From the NCBI GenBank assembly GCA_000499405.2, contig HG738141.1:1368481-1432480 (forward strand): 64,000 bases of DNA, in the 5' to 3' direction. Under the pieces are notes generated by a model. The model made no database searches, was not told where the DNA came from, and saw only the letters and a list, made by a program, of their open reading frames with translations. Below are positions 1 to 11,895 of this stretch, piece by piece (position 1 is the first letter of the stretch; each line of letters begins with the position of its first letter). The translations under genes were made by a program, and so were the position numbers. The DNA is from Onchocerca volvulus (lineage: Eukaryota > Nematoda > Chromadorea > Rhabditida > Onchocercidae).

Positions 1-1472
1 CAGCTCTTCGGAATCGATAACCATTTTGGTCTTGAAAAAAAATTCTTAAATATGTACAGAATGAGAAAAAGCAACACATTATGAAAAAACATGCACACCA
101 TTTTTCAAAATGAACCTTCTTTTCTGTTGTCATATTAAGTTCCATACGTAGACGAACACGTGCATTCGGATTGTTGTAAATGGATGGTTGCTGCATTTCC
201 CTAAACAAAAATACGCATAATGAATAGTTTGTTTAGAATACTATAAAGTTATGTTCGAGAAAAGTTGATCATGATCGGGACTTTGAATAAAAAAAAAAAA
301 GAATAAGGGTAAAAAGATTATAAGTGGTTCAAATAAAAGGATTTGGTCAGATTGTCTTCTTATTCCACCAATTTCCTCAGCTAATTTCGTAATGCCCAAC
401 TCATCAAAGTAAATGAGATAAATAAGGTAATAACGTCTTTCATTCTTTATATCTAACTTCAACTGTGTGATATGGAAGTTTTTATTTAAATTGTGGATAA
501 TTTGAAATTTAAGCACAGGCCAACTATGATACAGGAAAAATGGCTTTAAAGAATCAGAATCAATAATTAATCAACCGTGACTAAGTAAGATACGGTTACG
601 CTGCTATTGAGAATTTTTCCAACCTGTGCATTCGTAGTGTTTCTGAAACTGAGTAATATTGAGTTTTATAAGCACTTCGGATGAAAATATTTGTAGTCGG
701 CTTATCTGGCAAATGTGCTTCTTTCGTTTGATTCAGGCGACCAGGAAACTGCTCCGAAATAGAGGTCCTGACAATAACAACAAAGTATAATTTTTAATGT
801 CAATCAGTTCTTAATTCTTTTTAATTCCTGAGAAAATGAAAACAAAAAAAAAAAAAAAAAAAAAAAAAAAACAAAACTTCTAAGACTTCACTCACATGTG
901 CTTCATTCGTGAGATTTGAATCCTTTGCATGAAAGTATATTTTTTCCGCTCTGCTTCTTTTGCTTCTCGTTTCAATCGCCTTTCCTGGCGTTCCTGTTTG
1001 GTAAGCGCACGTTTCAAATTTCGTTTACGTCCTGAAATCAAGTAAAATAGAGAGCTATGAAATCGGCAGAAATCAATGTAAAAAATATAAACTGTGATTA
1101 TCATTAATCATTACAGTTTGAGCAAACTATTCTATTAATTTTTCATGAAGAAAAGACGAATGTAAGCTTGGGTGAAAGAGATGAGTGAAAAAAAAAATTT
1201 AATCTAAATAGATGTGCCACCTAAAAAAATCGAAATCGTATAAAATATAGTGGAATTAAAAAATTTCAAAATGCTTTCAGCTCCCAAAAAAGTAGCGTCT
1301 TTTTTTTTTCTTTTCATCGGATCATCTAAACTATAATAATTCGCTCTTTACCTCGGAATTGTTGTGAATTATAGATTGATGGTAGTAGTAAACAGAATTT
1401 CGGACGTTCCATTAGTGCCTTACTGCTGCAACTTGCAACCCATGTCATTCCGTTAAATAACGATGAAAGCAT
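1..1472 (-). CDS. mrpl-1: Mitochondrial large-subunit ribosomal protein uL1m-like (MRPL1), 3' end outside window
   Basis: Five coding exons on the minus strand read in phase: 1472-1352, 1031-896, 767-624, 200-116 and 30-1 (continuing past the left edge). All visible junctions are GT-AG. The start ATG at 1472 is preceded in frame by a TAA two codons upstream. The first ~40 residues are poor in acidic residues and rich in S, L and K/R, as for a mitochondrial targeting leader. A strongly basic segment follows (residues ~43-75, many K/R/E), then the block SVSETLRMHREMQQPSIYNN and RVRLRMELNMTTEKK. This matches the start of the L1 fold in the mitochondrial uL1 family from memory. The family role is to form the L1 stalk that handles deacylated tRNA at the mitoribosomal E site. 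Only about 172 residues are visible, so the RNA-binding core cannot be checked. Another basic nuclear-encoded mitochondrial protein is the main alternative. Confidence 0.68.
844..871. repeat. Poly(A) tract in mrpl-1 intron 2
   Basis: A run of about 28 A residues on the plus strand (T on the sense strand) inside the intron between the second and third coding exons. I saw no flanking direct repeat, so it need not be a retroposed tail. Confidence 0.8.
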
Positions 1473-4400
1473 GGCTTACGCAAAGCACGTCTGAAAGCAT
1501 GCGCATATTATGCGATCATCATCCTAGGAACATTAATTTTACATTTCCGAACAAATCTTTCATTCCTTCCTTCTTATCTTATATAATCTGGAAAACACCA
1601 CTATAACTAACATTTGATAGATTTAAATAAGCGATGAAAGCGAATACTAATCTCAAATATAATCCGAAATAGATTAGACAGTCTTAGGACCAAAACTCTG
1701 ATATCACTTCCAGAAACAATCATTATAGATGGAACTTAATTTCCACTCAGTATTACTTCCTTTAAAAAAATTTCTCTCAACATGAATAATCCAGTAAAAT
1801 AAGAATCTTTGTAAAAGCAAGTACATGTTCGATGAAATTAACATCTCCATGACTGGAAACCGTTCACAAATCATTACGGTGCCATGATAAAGTTCTAGCA
1901 CTCACCACCTGAATTTTGAAAATTGATTTCCGAATAAATCAATATTAGACCAGTAGCAATTGATGCTGCTTCAGAATCAAAGATATTTTTGTCAAAAAAT
2001 AAATTCATTCAAACGTTTTATTAATCGAAATGACCAAAGATATAAATGAAACATACACAATTAACACAAAGAAATAATAGCAATGGAGCGACTTATCTGA
2101 CATGAAAAGGCATATCCATCACGAAATAGTCTATCCTAATTTAAGTACCAATCACGCTGTTGAAGATCGTCATAGTGAAGGAAAAGTCGTCTAGTCAGGA
2201 AACTGTCGCTCCATTCTCCATATTATTGCAACAAGATTTAAATTCTTCTAAATTCCTAGTGACTAATTTTTTTCAACCAAAGAATCCCAAAAATTATTCG
2301 AAAAAAAAACTTCATATGCTCCTAACTCTTTCATTCATTATTCTCTTTTAGCTCATTTACATTCACTTGCCTCTCATTTCTATTCCTGTCGACAATCGAC
2401 GTATTTATTCATTCCATTTTCTTCAAAATCGGATGTTTTGTAAATGTCTGTAACTTAAATAAATATTGAAGCAGGAATCAGCTAAAATGCAATAAGTAAA
2501 ATCGACAAAAGTGATAAAAGAATTATTAGCAGTATACCGCTCTCAACAAACAAGTAAACAGCACTTGTAAGAACTGCATATACAAAATATAGAATTGCAT
2601 GAATTGGCTGACACTCAAACCACTCGACTTGAAAGCAAACCAATAAAAAAAAGGAATATAATTCAGAAAAGTATGAGATATAGATGGAATCAACCAGGTG
2701 ATGTTGTATTTCCGTATCAGTTCTCAGAAAAATATATCTATCAAAAGTTCAAATCTCAATTCTTATCTATTCTATCATTTGTTCAATAATTTCGCATAAC
2801 AAATAATAAATCGTCTCTACCATCAGAATTAAACAAACCGAAGAAAAAATGGAACTTGTCAAACTTATTTTTCTTAGATAGATAATTAAGAAATTTACAA
2901 ACTCTGATAAAAAAAAAAAAAAGACGAAGTGAATGTTCATAAATTATTGAAAATTAATGTTGAATTTCAAAAATCAATTCAAATTTGGCTGTCTTTTTTC
3001 ATGATATGAAATTTGTAAAATCTGAAAAATCTAGAAAACTGCTTACTATTATAGAACGGTTCACTTCGAAGTACAATAAGCAGTGAATTCTAAGAATACA
3101 AGATTCGAATGCATTGAATAAAAAAGCAGGAAGTGTACATTCCATAACTAAAGGCTCTAAAATTTCAAGTAAATATCAAATTCAAGGCGTGTAAATTATT
3201 CAATAAGACAGCTCGCGAACAACGACGAAACAATGGCAGGGTGAATTTTGAGTAAGTTGCAAGAAGAGCAGCATATTCAAACTCGCTAAACTTTTGTGGA
3301 AAATAATGAGACAAAGGAACGTCATTAAACTTGAAGGTAAAATACTTGTGATTTGGATCGCAAGATGTCCAGATATTGCAAAAACTTATAAAGTTCATAT
3401 AATAGTGTTTTGATGTGCGTTAAGCATGCGAAATGATATGAATCCACTTCATAAAAATGAAAACTAATCGAAAGCTAACTTTAGCCATCTTAGTCGATCA
3501 CACAACCCATAGTTCGTTTTGTCCAGAAAACTTTAAGTATCTAAATAAAAATAAATAGTCAAGTCCTCAGACTTAGCTAAAACAAACTGAAAAATAACTC
3601 ACTGAAAAGAAAGATTATACTATCCAATCATTCTGTAATACGCGCTAATTTGAATCACAATCAAATTAAAAATTTGAAAGCAATTATTTTCGTCTTAAAA
3701 GCTCAACAATCACCGCGGAACAAAAAAAAAAGTCACAGCTCTTTTTTCGAAACAACAATCAAAAGAAAGAGCTGCTAGAATGAAAGATGGGATACACTGA
3801 AAGAGAAACGAATGTATTGCCTTGAACAAAGGAAAACCCGGGAAAATGCAAATCTTTTTTTATTAAAGTAAATCTAAAAAAAGGAAAAGTTAAGAAATGC
3901 TGTTAACAGCAAAAACGAAAATAGCGTTGTCGTGTGATATACCATGTGTTTTAATGATATTGGATTACTGAAAATAATAGACGGAAAGGATCCTGAATAA
4001 ATATATACTAGGAAAAGATAAAGATCCACCATGGATTACTGGAGGTTAGTGGGTGAATCTCCAAGCAATTCATTCTTGGTAGTCAGTATCACCATGTAAA
4101 TCCTGGAAATCTTGATAAAAATACCTTGTCATTTTTTTCTTTTAATCAATCTCTTTTTTCATTCTTCATCCAAAACTCATCTTTTTTTAGTTCCACTATT
4201 TTTGCATCAAAACACATGGAAATATTTATGTTATCATCACGATTCCACGTTATTTTTTCTTGCATCACTAATTTAAAGTATTTAAGATTAATTTACCCGT
4301 TTCAAGTAAGTAGTAAGAGGTGCAGTAAAACGGAAAAAACATATATGAGGTTCCATAAAATTATCAGTGGACGGAAAGGAGAAAGCATATAGTGTGCAAA

Positions 4401-4829
4401 ACTCAGCAATGGAATTACCGAAAAAGTTTCCCTTGCATACCAAAATGTCTGTATGTTGGTGTGGAACATTGAAAATCTAAATATCGGCAATTATTCACCA
4501 ACTGATTGCTTAAAAAAGGTAATTTGATAGATGACATAGTGAATTCTTTCGAATGATCCATATAAAGTCCTACCCGTACTTGGCCACCGTATTAGCGGAA
4601 GGTAATTATCGAATAATCGTATAAATTTAACTGGTACCTAAATTTGCTTCATTTGTAGGAGCATAAGATCATTACGGAATTATCGGTAAACTAATTGTTG
4701 ATTAAAAAGATGTGAATTAACAAAAAAAGAATAATGGTTAACAAAATAATAATTCAAAGTAAGGATGCAACGATGAATGACTGGGGGAAAAAAGAAAAAA
4801 AAAAAAAAGAGGGAGAATGAAACAGCAAT
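1473..4829. other. Intergenic, no gene recognised
   Basis: About 3.4 kb between the start of the uL1m-like gene and the 3' end of rap-2. It is AT-rich with frequent stops in all frames. The open stretches longer than 60 codons have low-complexity composition, no recognisable motif and no in-phase splice partners. The region must hold the mrpl-1 promoter and the rap-2 3' UTR, but neither boundary can be fixed from sequence alone. Confidence 0.6.
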
Positions 4830-6625
4830 TTACAACACTATACAACATCCCTGATTCTGTTTGATACGCGCATTTTGAATATAATTCATTTCGCGTACAA
4901 TTTCGGCAAATACAGTATTCACGTTATGCGCACTCTTTGCTGAGCATTCCGTGAATGGACATGACCAGTATTCTGCCAAGCCAATACCATCTTCTGTTCG
5001 CACCTAAAAGATGAACAAAATCGCAAAATGAGAGAATGTAAAAAGCGAAAATGCGGCATGTATGAATATAAGCAATTTTATACTATTTCAAATCTAATTT
5101 TGGCTATAAAAACAACGGAAAATACGAAAATAAGGTAAACTAGCGAGAAAAGTTGCTATACTGGCATAAAAGTTCTGATAAATCATCTAGTATTTGAGAA
5201 TTAAATCACAACCATCACCACTTGTTGTCTTTCAAGTAATACTTCAATTCCTGGAAAATACTTGCCTGTCGCTGATAAATTAGATCACATTTGTTACCAA
5301 CCAATAGGATAGGCACTTGCTCTGTACCCTAAAACTAATTTTTTAAATTCATTTTTTCTACATTACATTATTTCTGATGTACACGATTATTAACTTCCCC
5401 TCCTCTCCCCCCGCCCCTTTCCTCATCCTTCCTCAACAAGCCCTCATTTTGAAACAAATTTTTTTATTGTTATATTTGTTAACTTCAGAGTAGTAGTGAA
5501 TTTATAAGTGTAGAAGAAATTCGGGCACTGGCGAGAACTAAATTAGAAAAAACGGCCAGGATTGTCGATCAGTGTTAAGCTATGTTACGTTTAGAATTTT
5601 TTGACTAAGATTTAATTTCCATATTTCGCCTCTTATTAGTTTGAAGATTCACCTTAACTCTAACAATCTGTTCACGCATCGTTTTGATATCGTGAAATGT
5701 TTGTTGACTTGTTATTGAATAGACCACCACAAAGCCTTGTCCATTTTTGATATACAGATCACGCATCGATGCAAATTGCTCTGTGCCAGCAGTATCCAGG
5801 ATTTCCAGCACACATGGCTGCCCATCCACCTGGAATTCTCATCTTTTTTAATGAACAACTAAACATTACTGATTTTTATTAATTATCTAGTAGCAGAGCC
5901 TAGTAGTTTCGTTTGATAAAATATGAATTACTTGAACTTCGCATTACATTTCAATACCTGAAATATTTTTGCTGAGTAATGGAAGGTGTTCTTTTAGCTC
6001 ACATCAACTTATGAAATTTAATCTGTTTTATCAGAAACTAATTAATTCCCGTACATAAATGACAATGAAGTAACAGTACTAAATATTTTTTTTTTTTGAA
6101 AACTTTTGAAGTTCCTAAATAATGATTTGGTCTTTGATTTTAAAAATTCTATATATATATGACATTCTTCAGAGATCGAAATAATTTCTTAAGTGCGACG
6201 AAAAGATCAGAGAAAATATTGAGTCTGACTTTTCTTTTCTATCTTCATTTTTTTAAAAAGACAAGATGATAAACCTCAATCTCTTTCCGATAAAAGTCTT
6301 CAATTGTTGGATCATATTTTTCGATAAATGTATTCGAAACGAACTGAACGGTTAGAGCTGATTTACCAACACCTCCGCTTCCGAGTACCACCACCTGAAT
6401 AAAGGCATCACTACATTATACATTATAATGTTACTGTTGTGTAGTAATAATTTATTAACGAAAAAAAGTTAATATCTTCTCTTTTCAAATGAAATGAATC
6501 GTTACGATGCTTGTTGACAGCCGATTTCGCCTTATTCAAATCTTTTTTACTTTTTTTCAACTTAAATTTAAAGCTACTGATAAAATTAGAACTGATCTAG
6601 AAATTATCACCTTGAACTCGCGCAT
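4830..6625 (-). CDS. rap-2: Ras-related GTPase Rap2
   Basis: Complete small GTPase of 182 residues in five coding exons: 6625-6611 (only 15 nt, MREFK), 6394-6275, 5829-5653, 5328-5266 and 5003-4830. The P-loop GSGGVGKS spans residues 10-17. The effector loop [14 protein letters not shown] carries Phe39, the residue that separates Rap2 from Rap1 (Ser39). DTAGTEQ (switch II), NKCD (guanine specificity) and a CSAKSA-type G5 motif are all intact. The C-terminus GCCIVL is a CAAX box ending in Leu, so geranylgeranylation is expected, with an extra Cys before it that could be palmitoylated. Rap2 proteins cycle between GDP and GTP at membranes and act through MAP4K/TNIK-type effectors on cytoskeleton and neurite patterning (family knowledge). 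The intron between QRQ and VRTED uses a GC donor (CAG|GCAAGT). The only nearby GT alternative shifts frame and runs to a stop. Confidence 0.95.
5260..5265 (-). promoter_or_regulatory. GC-type 5' splice site (GCAAGT) in rap-2
   Basis: On the minus strand the exon ends CAG and the intron starts GCAAGT. The next exon begins at 5003 with GTG CGA and restores the Rap2 reading frame (QRQ|VRTED). Using the GT four bases further in would destroy the conserved ECSAKSA region. Confidence 0.85.
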
Positions 6626-7051
6626 ACTCCAATAGGATGGCGACACAGGATGGGACAGATCTCATTCAACGTGGCTCGACAATATCGTCTCTTTAATTAT
6701 TAGATGAATTATGCTGATAACAGGAAAAGAAAAAATTTCTTTCACAAGAATTTGAAAGTACTTTTAGTAATTGACAGATGAAAGTAAATGGATACAATTT
6801 TCGAGAAAATGAAATTTTACGTATATATCGTTTTGGTATCTACACGAGTGAGATTAAGTAAATTGAAAAAAAAAAAGAGAGAAAAAAAAAACGAAGTAGT
6901 TAAATTAATTAAATTAATTAATTAATTCAAGGAAAAGGTGATGATTTGGAAAAATATGACCACAATTTCACGGATCATTTGGATTTTGTGGTGCTTTAGA
7001 ATGAAGAAATTTTCAAAGCAAACCGTCAAATCGCAGATTGTCTGAAATTAA

Positions 7052-7372
7052 CTCCGAACTAAAACCCCAACTATTAGAGCAGCACGCCGATCCAAACGTC
7101 CCAAGCAAGTTCTTCGGGCACCGGATGCAATGGAGAGACAGTAGAGAGCTGTCGAGATGTATGAAAAAGCCCGCCTGAAAGATTGAAAGATTAGTAAAAG
7201 TAGAGTGCTTCAGAGACGACTGCTAGAAATCGAGAAAAGTCTTAGAGAACCACACCCCATAACAATGACAAAGATTAAGAGTCACGAGAAACAGCGCAAA
7301 GGATGCAAGGAGTGGAAGGAAAGGCAAAAAGATGTTGAGAGAAAAGCCTGCCGAAATGTGACATGTGCATAG
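7052..7372 (+). pseudogene. Decayed coding-like stretch, unidentified
   Basis: One plus-strand frame stays readable for about 107 codons and is interrupted only by a TAG (7142-7144) and a TGA (7184-7186). It ends at TAG 7370-7372. It has no good start codon and no in-phase splice partner. The predicted product is very rich in Lys, Arg and Glu, with pieces such as ARRSKRPKQVLRAPDAMER and KSHEKQRKGCKEWKERQKDV. The region is more GC-rich than its surroundings. It could be a disabled gene or transposon fragment. It could also be an accident of purine-rich sequence, which lowers stop frequency. I do not recognise the protein. Confidence 0.3.
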
Positions 7373-8110
7373 GTTAGAGTGCAAGTTGCAATAAGTTTGA
7401 AAATGATAAAGAAATGTTGGTTCGAAATAAGTGGGGGATGGCTGAGATGGCCTTAAGGCTTTTCCGTTCGACTTTCCTTGCTGCCATTCATTGCCCCGAA
7501 TGGACCCTTAGGCCAAGCGACAACAATGAGTTGGCTATGGCACGCCCAATAACCAATTATTTTATTTTCAAATATTTTGCGCGAATTTCTTAATTTATAC
7601 AATGACAATTGAATGACACAAAGAGGAAGAGACGGAGAGAGGGCAATGCGAGCGGCCGATTGATATTTGATATAGTTAAATTTATTGCTAAGCTAAACGG
7701 GTCGATTGGAGGAGCATTAGAGGGATATATTTGATTTGAAATGCAGAATGAAGAGAAATGACCGAGAAGAGGTGACAGACAGCTGTTCTGTTCTACCAAC
7801 ACACCACCTCCCGGTGTTACTCTATCAGGCGGTCGTTTCAAGTAAGTGAACATGTGCTGGAGGGATATTTGCGCGCTTGATTCAAATTGCCATTTGAAAT
7901 GTTTCAAATAGAATCCTTGTCTTCGATATCGCCATGGCTGGGACGAAGAATGATGAAAGTTCATTGTGATTTTGCAGAAAGAGGGAAGAATTTTGACAAT
8001 GCAGTTTAAACACACAGCTATTTGTGCAGAAGCAGAAGCAGAATAAGGTGGTGCAATTGGCGCATGGATGATTTCAAGATTTTGGGAAGAAGTCACGAAG
8101 TCTAATTAGG

Positions 8111-8131
8111 CAAACAAACAAACAAACAAAC
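8111..8131. repeat. (CAAA)n microsatellite
   Basis: About five perfect CAAA units inside a GC-richer block of the gene desert. Confidence 0.85.
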
Positions 8132-9508
8132 GACGAAGAACAAACTTTCGATTCGAGAGAGAGAGGAACAGAGGCTAACGAGCTTATAATGTCCTGTTGA
8201 GAGATGTGAATAGTAACTGTCATCATTGGGCTAAGCCCCGAACAAACGTTCATTTCACAGATTTCACTCGTGTGACGCACTCAAAATGTATGATAACAAG
8301 ATACTCATCGAAACGTGCATTCCTGCGTCAAAAACCGCTGCCATCCAGAAAATAAACTTGAACCAAGAACGAGCTGTAAACAAAAAGACGAACGAAAAGT
8401 TAGTCGTTAAGTGGCATGTTGTCAAGAAAAACCGAGCAGGGAATAGGTACTGCATTTAATGAATCACGTCTCGTGCGTCAAGTTGACGTCTAAGTTCAGT
8501 TATGAAAGAAATCCCGTAAGGGAATACAGCATCCGTATTTCTTTTGCAATATGTTTTAATGTTTTATTTAAGCTCATTTTAGTTTGCATTACAGACAGAT
8601 AAAGAAGCTTGATTAATTACTCATTTCGATTACTTTAGAAAATACACACGAACACATCTTAGCAATCTATAATTCCCAATTATTTCTGATCTGGAAATCT
8701 CGGAGAAACGATGGATTTAATTCCGGTGTTTTCTTGTTCTTTTTTCCAACATATTTCTGTTACGACTAATCAAGAGTTATTCGAAATCCAGGAATCCCAG
8801 GAAAACTTCCAAATTCTCGATTTACGCATTCTGGAAATGTCAAATGTCTTTCTTCTTTTCTCTCTTGCACTTTTTTCCTTGTCTTTGTTGTCCAATTATT
8901 TGACCCAATAGTCAATGGTATTTTGGTTCATCTGTTTTTACTCTTAGATATTAGTATATTTTGTTTTATAATTGTTTAAAAAAGTAGCTGCAATCCAAGA
9001 TGAGGATAAAATTCTACACTTTCCTACTTATTTCTAGAATATTTCACAATACAATTACTTTCGATTTCGTAAATTTTCCGATGAAGATGATCAGATTTTT
9101 TTAACTATGCCGATGGAAATATATTTAGTAGCTTCTCCATCACTTCTATTCCTTATGCAGGAATTCCTAGTTTTAATTTTTCTGATCCAAGAGAGAACAA
9201 CTTGCATTCAATAGCCATAAAATATAAGCTCATGATATACTGCATTCCGAAAAGATATGATAGATTCTTTTCATTGTTACAATGATAGAATACGATGAAA
9301 CAGAGAGGCAGATTTTCTGATTTTCTTTCTGTTGATCATTCCTTTTGATCAAAAAAGATAACGATGAGATTAATCATAATATTGTGAGACCAAACGATGG
9401 AAATATAAAAATGATCGGAAGCTAAGATATGCGATGGTCGAAATGTCAAAAGTTCGAAACAAAACAAAAATTTTGTTTTTCCAGCACAGCTGAAAAAGTT
9501 GTTTCAAC

Positions 9509-9541
<33 letters not shown>

Positions 9542-9596
9542 TAGATAGATAGACAAATAGAGAGATAGATAGATAGATAAATAGAGAGATAATAGA
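9509..9596. repeat. Compound microsatellite (AT)n-(AG)n-(GATA)n
   Basis: About 12 AT units, then AG units, then GATA/GACA-type tetranucleotides with interruptions. The Ile/Tyr/Ser-rich open frame on the other strand is only this repeat translated. Confidence 0.9.
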
Positions 9597-10121
9597 TTTA
9601 TTCGCATTTTCTTTGAAAAAAGTTCGAAAAAAAAAAAATCTCTTCCACGAATATTTTTAATTGAATCCATCTGTCTTCAACTAATTACGTTATTAATAAT
9701 TTGGCCAAGTTCGGAACTCACTGTATCATTTGTCTTAACATCCATTATCTCTACGGACTATTCCAAATGAATTCAGAATCTTAGTGATGGACAAATTAGA
9801 AAAGTGAATAACTCCATTACGCTATGTTATTTGCTACAGCACTTGTAAAAGTTGTTGTTCATTTTCTAAAGTAATAATACTACACAGACTGGCATAGTGC
9901 GCACTCAACATTCATCTTGATGATTGCAAAATAGCTATTCATATTTTGGAGGAAAAATAAAATCAAAACAGGAAAAAATTTCGCAATTAGAAAGATTTCA
10001 ATGACAGGAACGGGAAGCCTTTTCTTTTCAAAATTTGTTAATTTACGAACAATCTTTTCATGCTCCTTTCTCTCTCCCTTCCTTTTTGCTTGTCAAGTGT
10101 TGAGGGCTGTGTCGATCATCG

Positions 10122-10157
10122 GTGACATACCAGTGAACGCGTTCAAGGTTATGTCAC
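10122..10157. other. 36-bp quasi-palindrome with perfect TGAACGCGTTCA core
   Basis: The segment starts GTGACATA and ends TATGTCAC, with the 12-bp perfect palindrome TGAACGCGTTCA exactly at its centre. Thirty of 36 positions match the reverse complement. Such dyads are typical of homodimer binding sites or cruciform-prone DNA. No gene is adjacent, so a role is only inference. Confidence 0.6.
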
Positions 10158-10255
10158 TTTACCTGATAAACCTGCCTTTCCTCCCGTTACACCCCAGCAC
10201 TGAACATTTAAAAGTTTTCAGTTGATATCACAGTGTATAGATGTATGCTGCGTAG

Positions 10256-10298
10256 ATATGCATCTGCATGTTCATCTGCATGCATATCTGCATATACA
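10256..10298. repeat. Short ATCTGCAT-type repeat cluster
   Basis: Imperfect repeats of an ATCTGCAT-like unit, including the palindrome TGCATGCA, about 100 bp from the quasi-palindrome at 10122. Confidence 0.6.
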
Positions 10299-11250
10299 AA
10301 TTCAACTGATGTTTGAAATATCATTTAAAGCCGATTGACCTTAATAAATGTTGATGCCAAGCAATAAAAATTTGAAGGGATAAAAAGTGCCGAAAATGGT
10401 ACTCAACAAACAGCATTCATAAAGGAAAGGCGAAAAAATCGAAATTCCAAATTCGAAAAACAAAAAAGTATTGAAAGAAATATCAAATTCTAATTGCTAG
10501 GAACCATTTAATAGTAATTTAAAAGTACATGGCAAAGTCTTGATAAATTTTGAGAATTAAAACGGAAAATTAATTTTTGGTGAGAACCTGATCTATCTTA
10601 TTTTTCGAATCTTTTCTCACTTCTATTAAAATCGGTAACTATAAAACATCACCAATAAATTTATTGCCAGTTATGCTTACATCTAATAAAGGTTTAATAT
10701 ATTTTTTGATCCGCTAGTATCTTTATATTACCAGTAACATTGAAATCCTCCCCAGATAACTTTATTTTACTTGTAACAGGCCGCCCTTTTCTAGTTTCGG
10801 TAAGAAACCTAAACCTACAACTTTCGTACCGTTCAACGTGAAATCATTAACATTGGTTTTTATTTTTTATCATACTTTAGATTTTTTAACCATTGCACTT
10901 TCGATAAACCAATCAATAACGAATAATCATATTTATATACGTAAAGATTGTGATTTGAAAATATTGCGTCAGTAGTGAAGAAATCAACAAAAACGTGTCA
11001 CCAGAAAGGAAATCTTTGAAATTAAATTTTGAGTGATTCTTAGCCATTAGTTTGATGATGATCGTGAATTAAGAAATAGAGAATTCTATCAAGAATAATA
11101 GCCGTACAAAGAACAATTTCTCGAAATCCGTCTATCTAATATCATCGTCAAGGGGAAAATTTTAAAGCAATGTTGTGTAAGTGAATAAGACAGATGCGTG
11201 AATGGTTAGCATGGAATTCAATGTCTGAATTATTTCAGCAAAGTTCGTGT

Positions 11251-11310
11251 TAAAATGATTCATTTACAGATTTCATTAACTAAAATGATTCATTAACAGA
11301 AATCATTAAT
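11251..11310. repeat. 30-bp tandem duplication
   Basis: Two adjacent 30-bp units (11251-11280 and 11281-11310), both starting TAAAATGATTCATT, identical at 26 positions. They end 17 bp before the boundary of the 568-bp duplicated segment. Confidence 0.8.
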
Positions 11311-11327
11311 TTAATCTGAAATAACAT

Positions 11328-11895
11328 ATCACATCTTTCAAACCAATATTGAGCTGATGATACTGCAAATAATGGACTATGCACATTTATGCTGATTGCA
11401 AGTACTGTTACTCGTCGACAAGTTAGAAAGAGCGCAGTTGTGAAAAAGTGAACTTCAAAGATATATCTTACTATCATAGACCTTCTCAGTCGTACTACAA
11501 TGTTCTTTGTGATAAACCAATGCTATGCTAGCGAGATGATAACGAATCTAAATATCTCCGCTGCTAATATCACTGATATCCGATTCCTGTCGGAAGATAA
11601 AGCTATAGCAGCAGAGAAGATTGAACTGAAAATAAAAAGCTAAGATAAGAATTATCCGAAGACATACAATGAGTTCGAGAAAGAAATATATAAAGTATAA
11701 TACGGAACAGTTCAATGTCGCAAAAAATAGCGACAATTAAGAACACCACCAGAAGCGAATGAAATACATAAAGGAAAATGGAGAGCTTTTGGTAAGTTGA
11801 AGACAATATTTTAGCAGCAATGAATAGGTACCGAAACTTGAGGTATAAATAATAAAAAAGTAAACGAAAATTTTGTATGATTGAATGATGGAATG
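11328..11895 (-). repeat. 568-bp inverted duplicate, copy A (intergenic)
   Basis: The reverse complement of this segment aligns without gaps to 30682-31249. I compared the copies line by line and found 10 differences in 568 positions (about 98.2% identity), all transitions. Identity stops abruptly at both ends. I saw no clear terminal inverted repeats or target-site duplication. Frames on either strand are short, hydrophobic and not shared as a conserved protein. It lies in the gene desert upstream of prmt-1. Confidence 0.95.

Noticed and set aside
7441..7560. GC-rich GGCTGAGATGGCC segment considered as a tRNA-like gene
   Set aside because: No acceptor-stem pairing or T-loop (GGTTCGAAT-type) could be placed at the right spacing.
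7590..8096. 168-codon open frame on the minus strand
   Set aside because: It is the longest single open frame, but it has no motif, no domain-like pattern and no splice partners, and its Ser/Pro/His/Cys-rich composition suggests chance in a GC-richer block.
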